From Kiritimatiellia bacterium (GTDB lineage: Bacteria; Verrucomicrobiota; Kiritimatiellia; UBA8416; YA12-FULL-48-11), in NCBI GenBank assembly GCA_028716365.1, contig JAQUPZ010000007.1:273361-337360 (forward strand): 64,000 nucleotides of DNA. Direction: 5' to 3'. The notes beneath the pieces were generated by a model. That model did no database searches. It had not been told where the DNA came from and saw only the letters and a list, made by a program, of their open reading frames with translations. The translations under genes were made by a program, and so were the position numbers. Below are positions 51,012-63,645 of this stretch, one piece after another. The stretch's first letter is position 1; every line of letters starts with the position of its first letter.

Positions 51012-52930
51012 ACATATTTGTACCGGGGCGAATTTGTCTTTTTGGGGAACACTCAGACTGGGCTGGCAGTTACCGGCGTATCAATGCTGATTTGGAAAAA
51101 GGTTTCACTATAATTTCAGGTACTAACCATGGCCTCTATGCCGAAATTAAACCCCATCCCGTAAAATTCATTCTCCGATCCAAAATTGGTGACGATGCCA
51201 ATGTGAAGTCCCTGGAAATACCGATGGATCGTAGCGCCCTTCTGGAAGAAGCCGAGAAAGGAGGTTTCTTCAGTTATGCTGCTGGTGTGGCGTATCAGGT
51301 GATGACTCATTACCGTGTTCGTGGCCTGGAAATCAATAATTACGCTACCGATTTACCTATTAAGAAGGGACTTTCTTCCAGCGCGGCTGTATGTGTTCTT
51401 GTGGCGCGTGCTTTTAACAGGATTTATGACCTGAAAATGACAATTCGCGGAGAAATGGAATTTGCCTATATGGGTGAGATAACAACTCCCTCGCGGTGTG
51501 GAAGGATGGACCAGGGGTGTGCTTACGGGAATCGTCCAATCATGATGACTTTTGACGGTGATCGAATGGATGTTGCCGAATTAAGCGTTAAAAATGACTT
51601 GTTCTTTGTCATTGTTGATCTGGGTGCCAGCAAGGATACAAAGGAGATACTCAACAGGTTGAATCACTGTTATCCGTTTGCCGAGAATGAAATACAGAAA
51701 AATGTTCAGAAGTATCTTGGAAAAATCAGTGCCGAAATTACCACGGAAGCTTGTGAGGCCTTAAAGGCTGGCGATGCCAAAAAGCTCGGAATTTTGATGG
51801 TTAAGGCGCAGAAGGAATTTGATAAATATCTTCAGCCTGCATGTCCATCACAGTTGACTGCTCCTGTTTTACACAAAGTGCTCAGTTATGAACCTGTTCA
51901 AAAATATGTTTATGGTGGCAAAGGGGTAGGGTCACAGGGGGATGGCACCGCACAGTTTGTGGCAAAAGATGAAGAGAGTCAGCGGGCAGTGATGGAAATT
52001 ATTGAGCGTGATCTTAAAATGTCATGCTTAAGTATGGTGCTCAGGTCGGGGTTGCGCGTTCGCAAGGCAGTGATTCCAGCAGCCGGATTTGGAACGCGGC
52101 TTTTCCCAGCCACAAAGGCCATAAAGAAAGAGTTGTTTCCTGTTATTGACAGAGAAGGTCGTATAAAACCTGTTATTCTTGCTATTGTAGAAGAAGCGAT
52201 AAGTGCTGGAATCGAGGAAGTGTGCGTAATTGTCCAGAGTGCTGACAGAGAAATTTTTGAGGATTTTTTTGCATCTCCGCCCGCGATCGAAAATTACAAC
52301 AAATTGTCTGCAGAGTCCAAGAAATACAATGAATATCTCATGGATATTGGCAGACGAGTGACGTTTGTTTCACAGGATGTTCAGGAAGGGTTTGGTCATG
52401 CGGTAAACTGTGCCAAAGATTGGGTTGGAAACGAACCTTTCCTTCTTCTTTTGGGCGATCATTTATATGCTTCAAAAACTGAAGTGTCATGCGCGCGACA
52501 GGTACTTGATGTTTATGAAAAACTTGGGCAGAGCGTGGTCGGTTTAAAGATAACCCCTGGAAGCGAAGTCCATAATTTTGGATGTGTTGGTGGAACATGG
52601 ATTAAGAGGGATGAATTGCTTTCCGTGACGGAATTCAAAGAAAAGCCTGACAGAGAATATGCCGGGAAACATCTCCAGATCGAAGGGATGGAAAAAGATG
52701 TTTTTCTCTCGGTTTTTGGTTTGTATGTTCTGAAACCATCTATTTTTGACTATCTGCAGGAAAATATCCGGCATAATCTCAGAGAAGGCGGAGAATTTCA
52801 GCTTACGTCCTGTTTGGACCGGTTGCGACAGGAAGATGGATTTGCCGCTTGTGTTATTCAAGGAAGTAGATTTGATATCGGTTTGCCTGAGTCATACAGG
52901 CAGACTGTAATTGATTATCGTATGGCGTAA
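51008..52930 (+). CDS. Fusion: GHMP sugar kinase plus GalU-type uridylyltransferase
   Basis: 640 residues. Residues 1-~345 are a GHMP kinase of the galactokinase-like type: [15 protein letters not shown] (5-19), [10 protein letters not shown] with the phosphate-binding loop near 121-127, RMDQGCAYG with the probable catalytic Asp near 168, and [12 protein letters not shown] as motif 3. From ~353 a nucleotidyltransferase domain follows: [15 protein letters not shown], then [20 protein letters not shown] and FGLYVLKP, as in UTP-glucose-1-phosphate uridylyltransferase. It is thus expected to phosphorylate a free sugar and make its UDP form. The next gene, UDP-glucuronate decarboxylase, hints at glucuronate as a substrate (inference). 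Confidence 0.85.
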   Translation: MNIFVPGRICLFGEHSDWAGSYRRINADLEKGFTIISGTNHGLYAEIKPHPVKFILRSKIGDDANVKSLEIPMDRSALLEEAEKGGFFSYAAGVAYQVMTHYRVRGLEINNYATDLPIKKGLSSSAAVCVLVARAFNRIYDLKMTIRGEMEFAYMGEITTPSRCGRMDQGCAYGNRPIMMTFDGDRMDVAELSVKNDLFFVIVDLGASKDTKEILNRLNHCYPFAENEIQKNVQKYLGKISAEITTEACEALKAGDAKKLGILMVKAQKEFDKYLQPACPSQLTAPVLHKVLSYEPVQKYVYGGKGVGSQGDGTAQFVAKDEESQRAVMEIIERDLKMSCLSMVLRSGLRVRKAVIPAAGFGTRLFPATKAIKKELFPVIDREGRIKPVILAIVEEAISAGIEEVCVIVQSADREIFEDFFASPPAIENYNKLSAESKKYNEYLMDIGRRVTFVSQDVQEGFGHAVNCAKDWVGNEPFLLLLGDHLYASKTEVSCARQVLDVYEKLGQSVVGLKITPGSEVHNFGCVGGTWIKRDELLSVTEFKEKPDREYAGKHLQIEGMEKDVFLSVFGLYVLKPSIFDYLQENIRHNLREGGEFQLTSCLDRLRQEDGFAACVIQGSRFDIGLPESYRQTVIDYRMA

Positions 52931-52952
52931 TGTAAGAGGGAAAGGTTTTGGG

Positions 52953-53903
52953 ATGAAAAAAACAAATAAGAAACCTGTATCTGTGGTAACTGGCGGCGCC
53001 GGCTTCCTTGGATCGCATTTATGTGATTTATTGCTGGCGAAAGGCCATGATGTTATTTGCCTTGATAATCTTATTACGGGTAATGTGGCTAATATTGAAC
53101 ATCTTTCCGGTAATCCGCGCTTCAGGTTTATCAAGCATGATGTCACTGAATACATTTATCTTCCGGGCGAAGTTAATTACATCTTTCATTTTGCCTCTCC
53201 TGCCAGTCCCATCGATTATCTCGAGCTTCCAATACAGACGCTGAAGGTTGGTGCACTTGGAACTCACAAAGTACTGGGACTGGCACGTGCAAAGAAAGCA
53301 GTGTTTCTGCTTGCTTCCACTTCTGAAGTTTATGGCGATCCTGTTGTGCATCCACAGAAGGAATCCTACTGGGGTAACGTTAATCCGGTAGGTCCTCGCG
53401 GGGTCTATGATGAGGCCAAGCGTTTTGCCGAGGCCATGACAATGGCGTATCACCGTTACCATGGCGTGGATACCAAGATAGTCCGTATATTTAACACATA
53501 TGGACCGCGCATGAGGCCTAATGACGGCAGAGCTGTGCCGGAATTCATTTCCCAAGCGCTCAAGCGCAAGCCGATAACCGTGTTTGGTGATGGACGCCAG
53601 ACCCGCAGTTTCTGTTATGTCTCCGACCTGATTGCAGGTATATATGCGCTGGCGATGAGCAAGGAAACAGGGCCGGTTAATATTGGTAATCCGGAAGAGA
53701 TGACAGTACTTCAGCTTGCACAAAAAATTATTGCGCTTACTGGCAGCAAGTCAAAGGTTGTGTTCAGGCCCTTGCCTGTTGACGATCCAAGGATCCGTCA
53801 GCCTGATATCAGCCTGGCGAAGAAGGTTTTGCGATGGAAACCAAAGGTAAATATAAATAGAGGATTACCTCTGGTACTTGAGTATTTCAAAGGTTTAGCC
53901 TGA
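52953..53903 (+). CDS. UDP-glucuronate decarboxylase (UDP-xylose synthase)
   Basis: 316 residues from the ATG at 52953 with AAAGG upstream. SDR-fold enzyme: NAD site [18 protein letters not shown], the UXS hallmark [11 protein letters not shown], the catalytic pair in STSEVYGDP and YDEAKR, and NTYGPRMRP. It converts UDP-glucuronate to UDP-xylose. Length is that of the soluble bacterial form. It follows the kinase-uridylyltransferase by 22 bases, so UDP-sugar synthesis and decarboxylation may be linked. It is convergent with gyrA. Confidence 0.9.
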   Translation: MKKTNKKPVSVVTGGAGFLGSHLCDLLLAKGHDVICLDNLITGNVANIEHLSGNPRFRFIKHDVTEYIYLPGEVNYIFHFASPASPIDYLELPIQTLKVGALGTHKVLGLARAKKAVFLLASTSEVYGDPVVHPQKESYWGNVNPVGPRGVYDEAKRFAEAMTMAYHRYHGVDTKIVRIFNTYGPRMRPNDGRAVPEFISQALKRKPITVFGDGRQTRSFCYVSDLIAGIYALAMSKETGPVNIGNPEEMTVLQLAQKIIALTGSKSKVVFRPLPVDDPRIRQPDISLAKKVLRWKPKVNINRGLPLVLEYFKGLA

Positions 53904-53930
53904 ATTAATCACAAGTCCTGTTAACCTGCG

Positions 53931-56402
53931 TCAGGTTTCAGTAGGTTGATCCGGTATTTCTTTATCTTCGGGTTCAAAGGTTGTGGCAGAAACCAATTTG
54001 TCGCCTTCATCCAGGTTGATCAATCGAACGCCCTGCGTGGCTCGTCCGATGACCCTTACGTCGCTTACAGCCATACGGATCATCTTACCTTTTTCAGTGA
54101 TTAACATAAGTGAATCCGCTTCCTGTACTGCGCGTGCACCCACAACCATGCCGTTACGGTCCGAAGTGCGTATGGCAATGACACCTTTGCCGCCTCTGCC
54201 TTGTGAACGGTACTCGTCAAAACTTGTCCGTTTGCCATATCCATTTTCCGTACAAACCAGAAAAGTGGATGTCAGATTAACGATTTCAAGGGTTTCAACG
54301 AGGTCATTTTCGCGTAGAGTGATACCCCTGACACCGCGGGTAGCGCGTCCCTGATCACGCAGTTTCTTTTCGCTGAAACGGATGCTCAGACCATTACGCG
54401 TGGCAAGGACAACTTCATCGTTACCATTGGTCATCTTTACCTGGATCAGGTAGTCGCCTTCGTCGATGTTGATGGCGATTATTCCTCCACTTCGCGGATT
54501 ACTGAATTCGGCAAGGCTTGTTTTCTTGATGACACCTTTCTGCGTTGCCATTACCAGGAACTTTGATTCCGAGAATTCGCGCACGCGTATCATGGCGCTG
54601 ACTCGTTCATCACTCTGGATATTGAGAAGGTTGACGATGGCTTTACCGCGGGATGTACGTCCTGCTTCCGGTATTTCGTATACTTTTTCCCAGTAAACCC
54701 GCCCTGCGGCTGTGAAGAAAAGAATGTAGTCGTGAGTACTGGCCACGAAAAGATTTTCAACAAAGTCCTCTTCTTTTACATCCATGCCGGAAACACCTTT
54801 GCCACCTCTGCGTTGGGCCTTGTAGGTGTCAATCGGCACACGCTTAATATAGCCGCTGTGACTGATGGTAATAATACAGCCTCTGTCTGCGACAAGATCC
54901 TGTATGTCGATTTCACCTTCATCCGGGGCAATATCGGTACGTCTCATATCCCCGTACAGTTTTTTGAGCTCAAGAAGTTCAGTCTTGATAACGCCATAGA
55001 TCTTGCTGTCGAGAGAAAGGAGGTCCCTAAGATAAGAAATGTATTTGATTACCTCAAGATACTCCTCATCGATTTTTTTTCGCTCCAAACCTGTCAACTG
55101 GTAGAGCCTCATGTCCAGGATCGCATTGGCCTGAACTTCGGACAGCTTGAATTTATTCATCAGGTTGGTTCTGGCCTCATCACGGCTACCGGCTTGACGA
55201 ATTGTTTTTACGATGGCCTCAAGGTTGTCGAGAGCTATTTTGAGTCCTTCAAGGATGTGTGCGCGTGCTTCTGCCTTTGCAAGTTCAAACTTGGTACGCT
55301 TGGTAATCACTTCGAAGCGGTGCTTGGTAAAACACTGCATGAGTTCCTTCAGGTTCATTACCTTCGGCTTACCATTATCAATGGCAAGCATTATGGCGCC
55401 AAAAGTGGTCTCGAGCTGAGTGTGCTTGTAAATGTTATTAAGGATGACTTTGGGTATGGTTCCGCGCTTTAATTCGATTACTATGCGGATGCCGTCCTTG
55501 TTTGATTCGTCACGCAGATCTGATATACCTTCGAGGGTCTTTTCCTGGATTAGATGTGCAATGTTCTCCACAAGGGATGTCTTGTTGACGGTGTAAGGTA
55601 TCTCTGTGATGATTATTGTTTCTTTGCCCTGCTTGACTTCTTCTATAGTGGCCCGTCCCCTTACCTTGAGCTGCCCCCGTCCGGTCTTATACATGTTGCT
55701 GATGGGCACAGTACCGCAGATGATTCCTCCCGTGGGGAAGTCAGGCCCCTTGACATGTTTCATCAGTTCATCAACAGAAACCTCTGGATTGTCAATAAGG
55801 ACTACCAACGCGTCGATAAGCTCGCATATGTTGTGCGGGGGTATGTTTGTTGCCATACCTACCGCTATGCCCGTGGAACCATTCAAAAGCAGGTTGGGAA
55901 ACTTCGACGGTAGGACCAGCGGCTGCATAAGCTGGCCATCATAATTTGGGCCGAAATCGACGGTTTCTTTCTCAATATCCGCAAGCAATTCCTCTGCAAG
56001 TCTTGACATCCTCACCTCGGTGTATCTCATTGCGGCAGGCGGATCGCCGTCGATGGAACCGAAGTTACCCTGACCGTCGACCATCAGGTATCGGAGAGAA
56101 AAGTCCTGGGCCATACGGACGATGGTGTCGTATACGGCCTGATCTCCATGTGGATGGTATTTGCCGATGACATCTCCGACAATACGGGCTGATTTTTTGT
56201 AGGGCTTGTTATGGTAATTGCCCAATTCTCGCATAGCAAAAAGGACACGGCGATGAACGGGTTTCAGCCCGTCCCGTGCATCCGGAAGCGCGCGTCCAAC
56301 GATTACGCTCATTGCGTAGTCGATATATGAAGACCGCATTTCTTCTTCGACGTTTATATTTCCGATCTTATTGTCCGGTTTTAATTCAGGTGTTGTTTCC
56401 AT
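53931..56402 (-). CDS. gyrA: DNA gyrase subunit A
   Basis: 823 residues. GyrA cuts and rejoins DNA in gyrase. The breakage-reunion domain shows [38 protein letters not shown] and the catalytic Tyr in [10 protein letters not shown]-terminal beta-pinwheel starts after [10 protein letters not shown], the GyrA-box that identifies gyrase rather than topoisomerase IV. The position equal to E. coli Ser83 is Gln (codon at 56139-56141, CAG on the minus strand). It starts six bases after gyrB, so gyrB-gyrA form an operon. Confidence 0.96.
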   Translation of the reverse strand: METTPELKPDNKIGNINVEEEMRSSYIDYAMSVIVGRALPDARDGLKPVHRRVLFAMRELGNYHNKPYKKSARIVGDVIGKYHPHGDQAVYDTIVRMAQDFSLRYLMVDGQGNFGSIDGDPPAAMRYTEVRMSRLAEELLADIEKETVDFGPNYDGQLMQPLVLPSKFPNLLLNGSTGIAVGMATNIPPHNICELIDALVVLIDNPEVSVDELMKHVKGPDFPTGGIICGTVPISNMYKTGRGQLKVRGRATIEEVKQGKETIIITEIPYTVNKTSLVENIAHLIQEKTLEGISDLRDESNKDGIRIVIELKRGTIPKVILNNIYKHTQLETTFGAIMLAIDNGKPKVMNLKELMQCFTKHRFEVITKRTKFELAKAEARAHILEGLKIALDNLEAIVKTIRQAGSRDEARTNLMNKFKLSEVQANAILDMRLYQLTGLERKKIDEEYLEVIKYISYLRDLLSLDSKIYGVIKTELLELKKLYGDMRRTDIAPDEGEIDIQDLVADRGCIITISHSGYIKRVPIDTYKAQRRGGKGVSGMDVKEEDFVENLFVASTHDYILFFTAAGRVYWEKVYEIPEAGRTSRGKAIVNLLNIQSDERVSAMIRVREFSESKFLVMATQKGVIKKTSLAEFSNPRSGGIIAINIDEGDYLIQVKMTNGNDEVVLATRNGLSIRFSEKKLRDQGRATRGVRGITLRENDLVETLEIVNLTSTFLVCTENGYGKRTSFDEYRSQGRGGKGVIAIRTSDRNGMVVGARAVQEADSLMLITEKGKMIRMAVSDVRVIGRATQGVRLINLDEGDKLVSATTFEPEDKEIPDQPTET

Positions 56403-56408
56403 GATTTG

Positions 56409-58955
<2,547 letters not shown>

Positions 58956-58990
58956 CTAAAATCAGCATTTTTGAAATATTAGACGATTTG

Positions 58991-59019
58991 TTGACAAGCG
59001 TAGTGTTGCTCAATACTAT
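58991..59019 (+). promoter_or_regulatory. Probable efp promoter
   Basis: TTGACA (58991-58996), 17-base spacer, TACTAT (59014-59019). The -35 is perfect and the spacing ideal. The transcript would have a leader of about 100 bases before efp. Confidence 0.65.
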
Positions 59020-59058
59020 ATCGCCCGTTTCGTGCCCGAAAAAACGAGTGGAATAAGT

Positions 59059-59091
59059 GACGTGAAAACGTCAGAATTCAGATGAAATCTG
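59059..59091 (+). promoter_or_regulatory. Two tandem short hairpins in the efp leader
   Basis: GACGT-GAAA-ACGTC (59059-59072, GNRA-type tetraloop) and CAGAT-GAA-ATCTG (59079-59091) lie between the promoter and the ribosome site (AGAGG, 59114-59118). They may stabilise the mRNA or bind a protein. Confidence 0.4.
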
Positions 59092-59125
59092 TGATCAAAA
59101 CGTGAAAAAGCGAAGAGGTTAAGAT

Positions 59126-59686
59126 ATGTATGCAGTTGGAGATTTGAGAAAAGGATTGAAGATCGAAATAGAGGGCGTTCCTTATCTGGTGACGGAATTT
59201 AGTTTTCTTAAGCCTGGAAAAGGTCAGGCTGTATACACCTGCCGCCTTAAAAATCTTCTTACTGGTTCGACTATGACCAAGTCATACCGGTCGAATGAAT
59301 CATTTGGCGAGCCAAACATTGAGGAAAAAAAACTCCGGTACTCTTACAAGGAAGGAGAGGACTTCGTGTTTGTGGATGAAAACTACGAGCAGGTTTCCAT
59401 CAGCGCGGAGGTGCTTGGTAACTCGAAATATTTCCTCTCCGAGGACATGCCTGTGGAGGTTCTTTTCTATAATGGACAACCAATAGAGGTGACATTACCT
59501 TTCTTTATCGAGAAAAAAATTATTCATACTGAACCGGGTGCACGGGGAAATACGGCAACAAATGTTTTTAAACCGGCCAAGATCGAAGGTGATTTCGAGA
59601 TTCATGTGCCGCTTTTCATCAATCAGGGTGATATTGTCCGAATAGACACTCGTACAGGCGAATATGTTGACAGAGTCAGCAAGTGA
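59126..59686 (+). CDS. efp: Elongation factor P
   Basis: 186 residues with AGAGG seven bases before the ATG. EF-P rescues ribosomes stalled at polyproline. The modification loop is LKPGKGQAVYTCR; Lys32 is the equivalent of E. coli Lys34. The middle and C-terminal OB folds follow, ending VDTRTGEYVDRV-like (RIDTRTGEYVDRVSK). A lysine-type loop plus epmA immediately downstream indicates beta-lysylation as the modification. Stop and epmA start overlap (TGATG). Confidence 0.95.
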   Translation: MYAVGDLRKGLKIEIEGVPYLVTEFSFLKPGKGQAVYTCRLKNLLTGSTMTKSYRSNESFGEPNIEEKKLRYSYKEGEDFVFVDENYEQVSISAEVLGNSKYFLSEDMPVEVLFYNGQPIEVTLPFFIEKKIIHTEPGARGNTATNVFKPAKIEGDFEIHVPLFINQGDIVRIDTRTGEYVDRVSK

Positions 59687-60600
59687 TGACATCAGACAGC
59701 CTTTCTAAAATGAAATCTGCTCTTGTGATGAGGAGCAAGTTGATTCATGCTGTCCGCAGTTTTTTTATTGACCGGGGATTTGTGGAGGTCGAAACACCTG
59801 TCAGGATTCCTGTCCCAGCGCTTGAGCTCCATATTGATGCCGAACCTTCGGGAAATTGTTACCTGCGTACTTCCCCGGAACTCCACATGAAACGTCTTTT
59901 ATCGGCAGGTTACGAGCGAATATTCCAGATAGGGTCTTGCTTCAGGCGCGGAGAGCGCGGACGACTTCATAATCCTGAATTTACAATGTTGGAATGGTAC
60001 AGATTGAATGCCGATTATGATGATATATTGCTGGACACAAAAGCGCTTGTATCTTTCCTGGCAGAAAAAATACTGAATGGGACATCGTTGGTTTACAATG
60101 GTAATAAGATAGAATTGATGCCGATATGGGATTGTATTTCCGTCGAGGAAGCTTTTCTGCTTTATGCAGGTTGGAACCCTGTAATGCATTTTGATACCGA
60201 TCGGTTTAATATTGATTTGATAGAAAAGGTGGAGCCGAAACTGTCTCATGATCACCCGGTGGTTCTTAAAGATTATCCTGCTGAGGTGGCTGCTTTGGCG
60301 CGCCGGAAAACGGTGAGACCTGAGGTTGCTGAAAGATGGGAATTATATATTGGCGGAATGGAACTCGTAAATGCTTTCAGCGAACTTACTGACCCGATTG
60401 AACAGCGTAAAAGATTCGAAGAATGTTCTGAGGAACGGAGAAAGGCGGGCAGGGAAACTTACCAATTAGATGAAGAATTTCTTAGATCACTGGAACATGG
60501 GATACCTGCTGCCGGTGGTGCGGCTTTAGGAATTGACAGACTGGTCATGTTGATGGCAGGAGCGGAAGAAATAGACAAGGTGCGATTATTCTGCCAATAA
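59686..60600 (+). CDS. epmA: EF-P beta-lysine ligase
   Basis: 304 residues from ATG 59686; GTG 59683 is possible. A class II lysyl-tRNA-synthetase-like catalytic core without the anticodon-binding domain: VEVETPVRIPVPALE, YLRTSPELHMKRLL, FRRGERGRLHNPEFTMLEWY (motif 2 region), and GAALGIDRLVMLM (motif 3). It attaches beta-lysine to EF-P Lys32. EpmB (lysine 2,3-aminomutase) is not in this window. Overlap with efp is strong functional evidence. Confidence 0.93.
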   Translation: MTSDSLSKMKSALVMRSKLIHAVRSFFIDRGFVEVETPVRIPVPALELHIDAEPSGNCYLRTSPELHMKRLLSAGYERIFQIGSCFRRGERGRLHNPEFTMLEWYRLNADYDDILLDTKALVSFLAEKILNGTSLVYNGNKIELMPIWDCISVEEAFLLYAGWNPVMHFDTDRFNIDLIEKVEPKLSHDHPVVLKDYPAEVAALARRKTVRPEVAERWELYIGGMELVNAFSELTDPIEQRKRFEECSEERRKAGRETYQLDEEFLRSLEHGIPAAGGAALGIDRLVMLMAGAEEIDKVRLFCQ

Positions 60601-60697
60601 ATATTGTTTTGCTGTACTGTTGTTTGTATTTAGATTACTTTTCAATACCATGTTTAAATATAGTTCTTTGATGTCATCAGGCAGGAGGTGTTTAATC

Positions 60698-61588
60698 GTG
60701 AAAAGAACAATTACCATATTACTGGTTTGCCTTTTTGGAATTTCCGCATTTGCAGCGAAAGCGGCAAAAAGGGATAAAAATGATATCTGTCAGATTCTTG
60801 ACGTTCCATTTGAACCTGTTGTCCAGTTAAGCGGAGGGTTCGTCCAATCCAGTCCAGTAGAGGATTATGGGGATATTTCATTAGTTGAAATTGACGCGCA
60901 CTGGGCTTTTGCGCATCTCTGGGACATTCTTTTCGGTGATATTGATATGGCCTTAAGATTGAATTCCACGTTTTTCTCGGATTCAACAGATATTGACTTG
61001 CCTAGTCAGCTTTCCCGGATTGCCCTTGGAGCTGGTTGGACTGGACGTTTTGGGGACGGCATTTCCCTGCAAGCCCGGATTTTCCCGGGGATTTATTCTG
61101 ATTTCAGGGAGTTTGGGCAAGAAGCGCTTTATATGCCTGTTTCTGTAGCCGTAATAAAAGCATTTGATTCCAAACTTTCCGGTATCGTCGGTGCTGAAGT
61201 CAGGCCGGGCTTTGAGCAGCAGATCATGCCTTTGATCGGAGTCGCCTGGATGATTAATGAGAGAACCAGGCTTGATGCGCGTCTGCCTGAGAGTAGATTT
61301 GTTTATTATCTGGGGCGGGGGTGGAGTACTCATGCGGGATTTAAATGGTCGAACATGTCATATGGAATACACGAGAATAATCTGGGCGCTGATCAGGTGA
61401 CTATGGAGGACTTTCGATTGTTCTGGGGTACAACCTTCAGGTTATCTGATAATATACAATTCAGTGGGGAAATTGGCCGTGCATTTGAACGCGATATTGA
61501 ATATGATAACACTGATACGGGCGCAGAATCTAAATTTGATGTCGATGCTGCAACATTTGTGCGATTTACTTTAGGCGGGCCTTTTTAG
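60698..61588 (+). CDS. Predicted outer-membrane beta-barrel protein (DUF6268-like)
   Basis: About 296 residues from the GTG at 60698, set by AGGAGG nine bases upstream. A signal peptide (TITILLVCLFGISAFAAKA) is followed by alternating-strand sequence with aromatic girdle residues (DMALRLNSTFFSDSTD, ISLQARIFPGIYSDF, LFWGTTFRLSDNIQF) and a C-terminal ...FVRFTLGGPF. A C-terminal Phe is typical of BAM-inserted barrels. Substrate or role unknown. Its last 23 bases overlap obgE in convergent orientation. Confidence 0.65.
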   Translation: MKRTITILLVCLFGISAFAAKAAKRDKNDICQILDVPFEPVVQLSGGFVQSSPVEDYGDISLVEIDAHWAFAHLWDILFGDIDMALRLNSTFFSDSTDIDLPSQLSRIALGAGWTGRFGDGISLQARIFPGIYSDFREFGQEALYMPVSVAVIKAFDSKLSGIVGAEVRPGFEQQIMPLIGVAWMINERTRLDARLPESRFVYYLGRGWSTHAGFKWSNMSYGIHENNLGADQVTMEDFRLFWGTTFRLSDNIQFSGEIGRAFERDIEYDNTDTGAESKFDVDAATFVRFTLGGPF

Positions 61589-62615
61589 AACATTGTTTCA
61601 CAGATATCTTTTGATCCTTGTTCTTGAACATTTTCAGCATTGCTTCGCGAAGTTCATCCAACCCTTCGCCTGTATAAGCAGATATGGGAATTGGTTTAGT
61701 CCCGGTTTTCTTCCTGAACATTTTCAGGTTTCCAGTAGCTTCGGGGATGTCCATTTTGTTGGCGGCAATGAGGAATGGTCTGCTTGTGAGGTCCTTCCTG
61801 TAAAAATTCAGTTCTTTCCTGAGTGTCTTATAATCATCTACCGGATTTCTTCCGTCGACCCCGGCCATATCCAGAACATAGATCAGGCAGGGTGCTCTTT
61901 CTATGTGTCTTAGAAAATCCTGGCCCAGGCCTGTTCCTTCATGAGCCCCTTTAATCAAGCCTGGAATATCTGCAATCTTAATTCTTGAATAATCCTCATA
62001 GATCAATGTGCCAATTATCGGATTCAGAGTGGTGAAAGGGTAGGATGCGATTTTCGGATGGGCATCGCTAATGCCAGTTAAAATTGATGATTTTCCTGCA
62101 TTTGGGAAGCCAACAAGTCCGATGTCTGCGATGAGCTTGAGCTCAAGCCTGAGCGTCAATTCCTCTCCGGGTTCGCCTTCTGTATGTTCTGTTGGCGCCC
62201 GGTGTGTTGAAGATTTGAAATGAATATTGCCCAGTCCACCTTTCCCGCCGCGTGCAACAAGAAGTTCCTGCCCGTGTTCAAGGACTTCTCCGATCATTAT
62301 TTCCGTATCCATATTCCAGATCTGGGTTCCGCAGGGTACTTTGATTATGAGTTCTTTTCCGTTACGGCCGTGCATTTGTTGTCCCAGTCCTTTTCCGGCG
62401 TGTCCGGCTTTCTGGTGTGGATTATAATAGAGCCTTATCAGGGAATCTTCTTCCCTGTCACCTTTTAGAATTACGTTTCCGCCATTGCCTCCATCGCCGC
62501 CATCAGGTCCGCCGTAAGGAATGAATTTTTCGCGTCGGAAACTGTAACTTCCGTTTCCGCCGTTTCCAGCTTTGACGAATACCTTTACTGAATCAATAAA
62601 TGTTCTCTGTTTCAT
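61566..62615 (-). CDS. obgE: GTPase Obg
   Basis: 349 residues with AGGA upstream. The N-terminal Gly-rich Obg fold (AGNGGNGSYSFRREKFIPYGGPDGGDGG, split here by normal spacing) is followed by a GTPase domain: GFPNAGKSSIL (G1), DIPGLIKGAHEGTGLG (G3), ANKMD (G4) and SAYTGEGL (G5). It acts in 50S assembly and stress signalling. It lies downstream of rplU-rpmA in the widespread rplU-rpmA-obg arrangement. Confidence 0.95.
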   Translation of the reverse strand: MKQRTFIDSVKVFVKAGNGGNGSYSFRREKFIPYGGPDGGDGGNGGNVILKGDREEDSLIRLYYNPHQKAGHAGKGLGQQMHGRNGKELIIKVPCGTQIWNMDTEIMIGEVLEHGQELLVARGGKGGLGNIHFKSSTHRAPTEHTEGEPGEELTLRLELKLIADIGLVGFPNAGKSSILTGISDAHPKIASYPFTTLNPIIGTLIYEDYSRIKIADIPGLIKGAHEGTGLGQDFLRHIERAPCLIYVLDMAGVDGRNPVDDYKTLRKELNFYRKDLTSRPFLIAANKMDIPEATGNLKMFRKKTGTKPIPISAYTGEGLDELREAMLKMFKNKDQKISVKQCSKKARLK

Positions 62616-62752
62616 GACAATGTCCTATGAAAATCAGGAATAACCGGGTGATGCAAGGAAAATGGTCGGTTAATTAAATATAAAATCCGTTGGCTTGATC
62701 TAACCTTAAGATTAAAAACAAATGCGTACAGATGGTCCTTTTGAGGAAAAAT

Positions 62753-63007
62753 TTAGGCAACTTCTGCTTCAACTATGCTGACACGCTTGCTGGCTTTTTC
62801 AAACTTGACCATGCCATCCTTGAGTGCGAACAGAGTGTCATCCTTGCCTCGTCCAACATTTTTCCCGGGGAACAGTCTGGTGCCGCGCTGGCGTACAATG
62901 ATGGATCCGGCGGTAACAACCTGTCCGTCAGTTCGCTTTACACCGAGTCTTTTTGAATGACTGTCACGACCGTTTCTTGCTGATGCGCTGCTTCTTGCCT
63001 TTGACAT
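62753..63007 (-). CDS. rpmA: Ribosomal protein bL27
   Basis: 84 residues, normal length. The core [46 protein letters not shown] is classic. The first residues, SKARSSASA, differ from the usual AHKKG(x)GS start that reaches the peptidyl-transferase centre. It is 26 bases after rplU. It contributes to tRNA positioning in the 50S subunit. Confidence 0.95.
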   Translation of the reverse strand: MSKARSSASARNGRDSHSKRLGVKRTDGQVVTAGSIIVRQRGTRLFPGKNVGRGKDDTLFALKDGMVKFEKASKRVSIVEAEVA

Positions 63008-63033
63008 TTTCTCGTTCCTTTCGCCCTGGGATA

Positions 63034-63351
63034 TCAGGCCTTTATTGCTTCAATCTTAAGAAGGGTAAGTTCCTGACGATGCCCGACTTTCCGTTGGTAG
63101 TTTTTCCGGCGCTTGGTTCTGAATGCAACGATTTTATCATCGCGGAAATGTTTGACAACTGTGGCTGTTACTTTTGTACCCTTAATATCCGGTGTTCCGA
63201 CTTTCAGATCTTTTCCGTCTGATACTGCCAATACCGGGGCGAGATCAATTTTCTTGCCCGGCTCGACAGGCAGGAGTTCAACATTAAGGACATCACCGGC
63301 CTTAACGCGGTATTGTTTGCTTCCAGTTTCAACTACAGCATATGGTTCCAT
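63034..63351 (-). CDS. rplU: Ribosomal protein bL21
   Basis: 105 residues. Sequence begins [19 protein letters not shown], with the later hallmark [24 protein letters not shown]. It binds 23S rRNA. First gene of rplU-rpmA-obgE on the minus strand. Confidence 0.95.
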   Translation of the reverse strand: MEPYAVVETGSKQYRVKAGDVLNVELLPVEPGKKIDLAPVLAVSDGKDLKVGTPDIKGTKVTATVVKHFRDDKIVAFRTKRRKNYQRKVGHRQELTLLKIEAIKA

Positions 63352-63409
63352 GGCAGATTCTCTTTCCGGCGCCTTTAATACGCCTGTCCCGCTTCAAATG
63401 AAGTGCCGT

Positions 63410-63438
63410 AAATTAGGGAAGAACCGCAGAGGAGTCAA
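63410..63438 (-). promoter_or_regulatory. Probable rplU promoter
   Basis: On the minus strand TTGACT (63438-63433), 17 bases, TAATTT (63415-63410), about 58 bases before the rplU ATG. The leader contains a small CTTCA/TGAAG hairpin. This and the divergent promoter at 63562 explain the 294-base gap between rplU and the right-edge gene. Confidence 0.55.
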
Positions 63439-63561
63439 GCATTCTATGAGGAAAATTTCGTTTATGTATTGCGCAAAATAAGCCGGAAAATCATAGAAGA
63501 GATAGGCTTATGATATAAGATAAAACACTTTTTCGTCGCTAGTTATAAATGTGAATTTAAT

Positions 63562-63590
63562 TTGTTATTCTTAGAGTATGGGTATATAAT
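63562..63590 (+). promoter_or_regulatory. Probable promoter for the right-edge LamG gene
   Basis: TTGTTA (63562-63567), 17-base spacer, TATAAT (63585-63590), 55 bases before the ATG. Surrounding AT-richness is high. Confidence 0.55.
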
Positions 63591-63645
63591 ATCTAATAAT
63601 ATTATAAGAACGTTCGCTAGTTGTCGAAAGGCAGATAATTTAAAC

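Noticed and set aside
54732..55472. 246-residue open frame antisense to gyrA
   Set aside because: It mirrors the codon pattern of gyrA, with no start signal and no recognisable domain.
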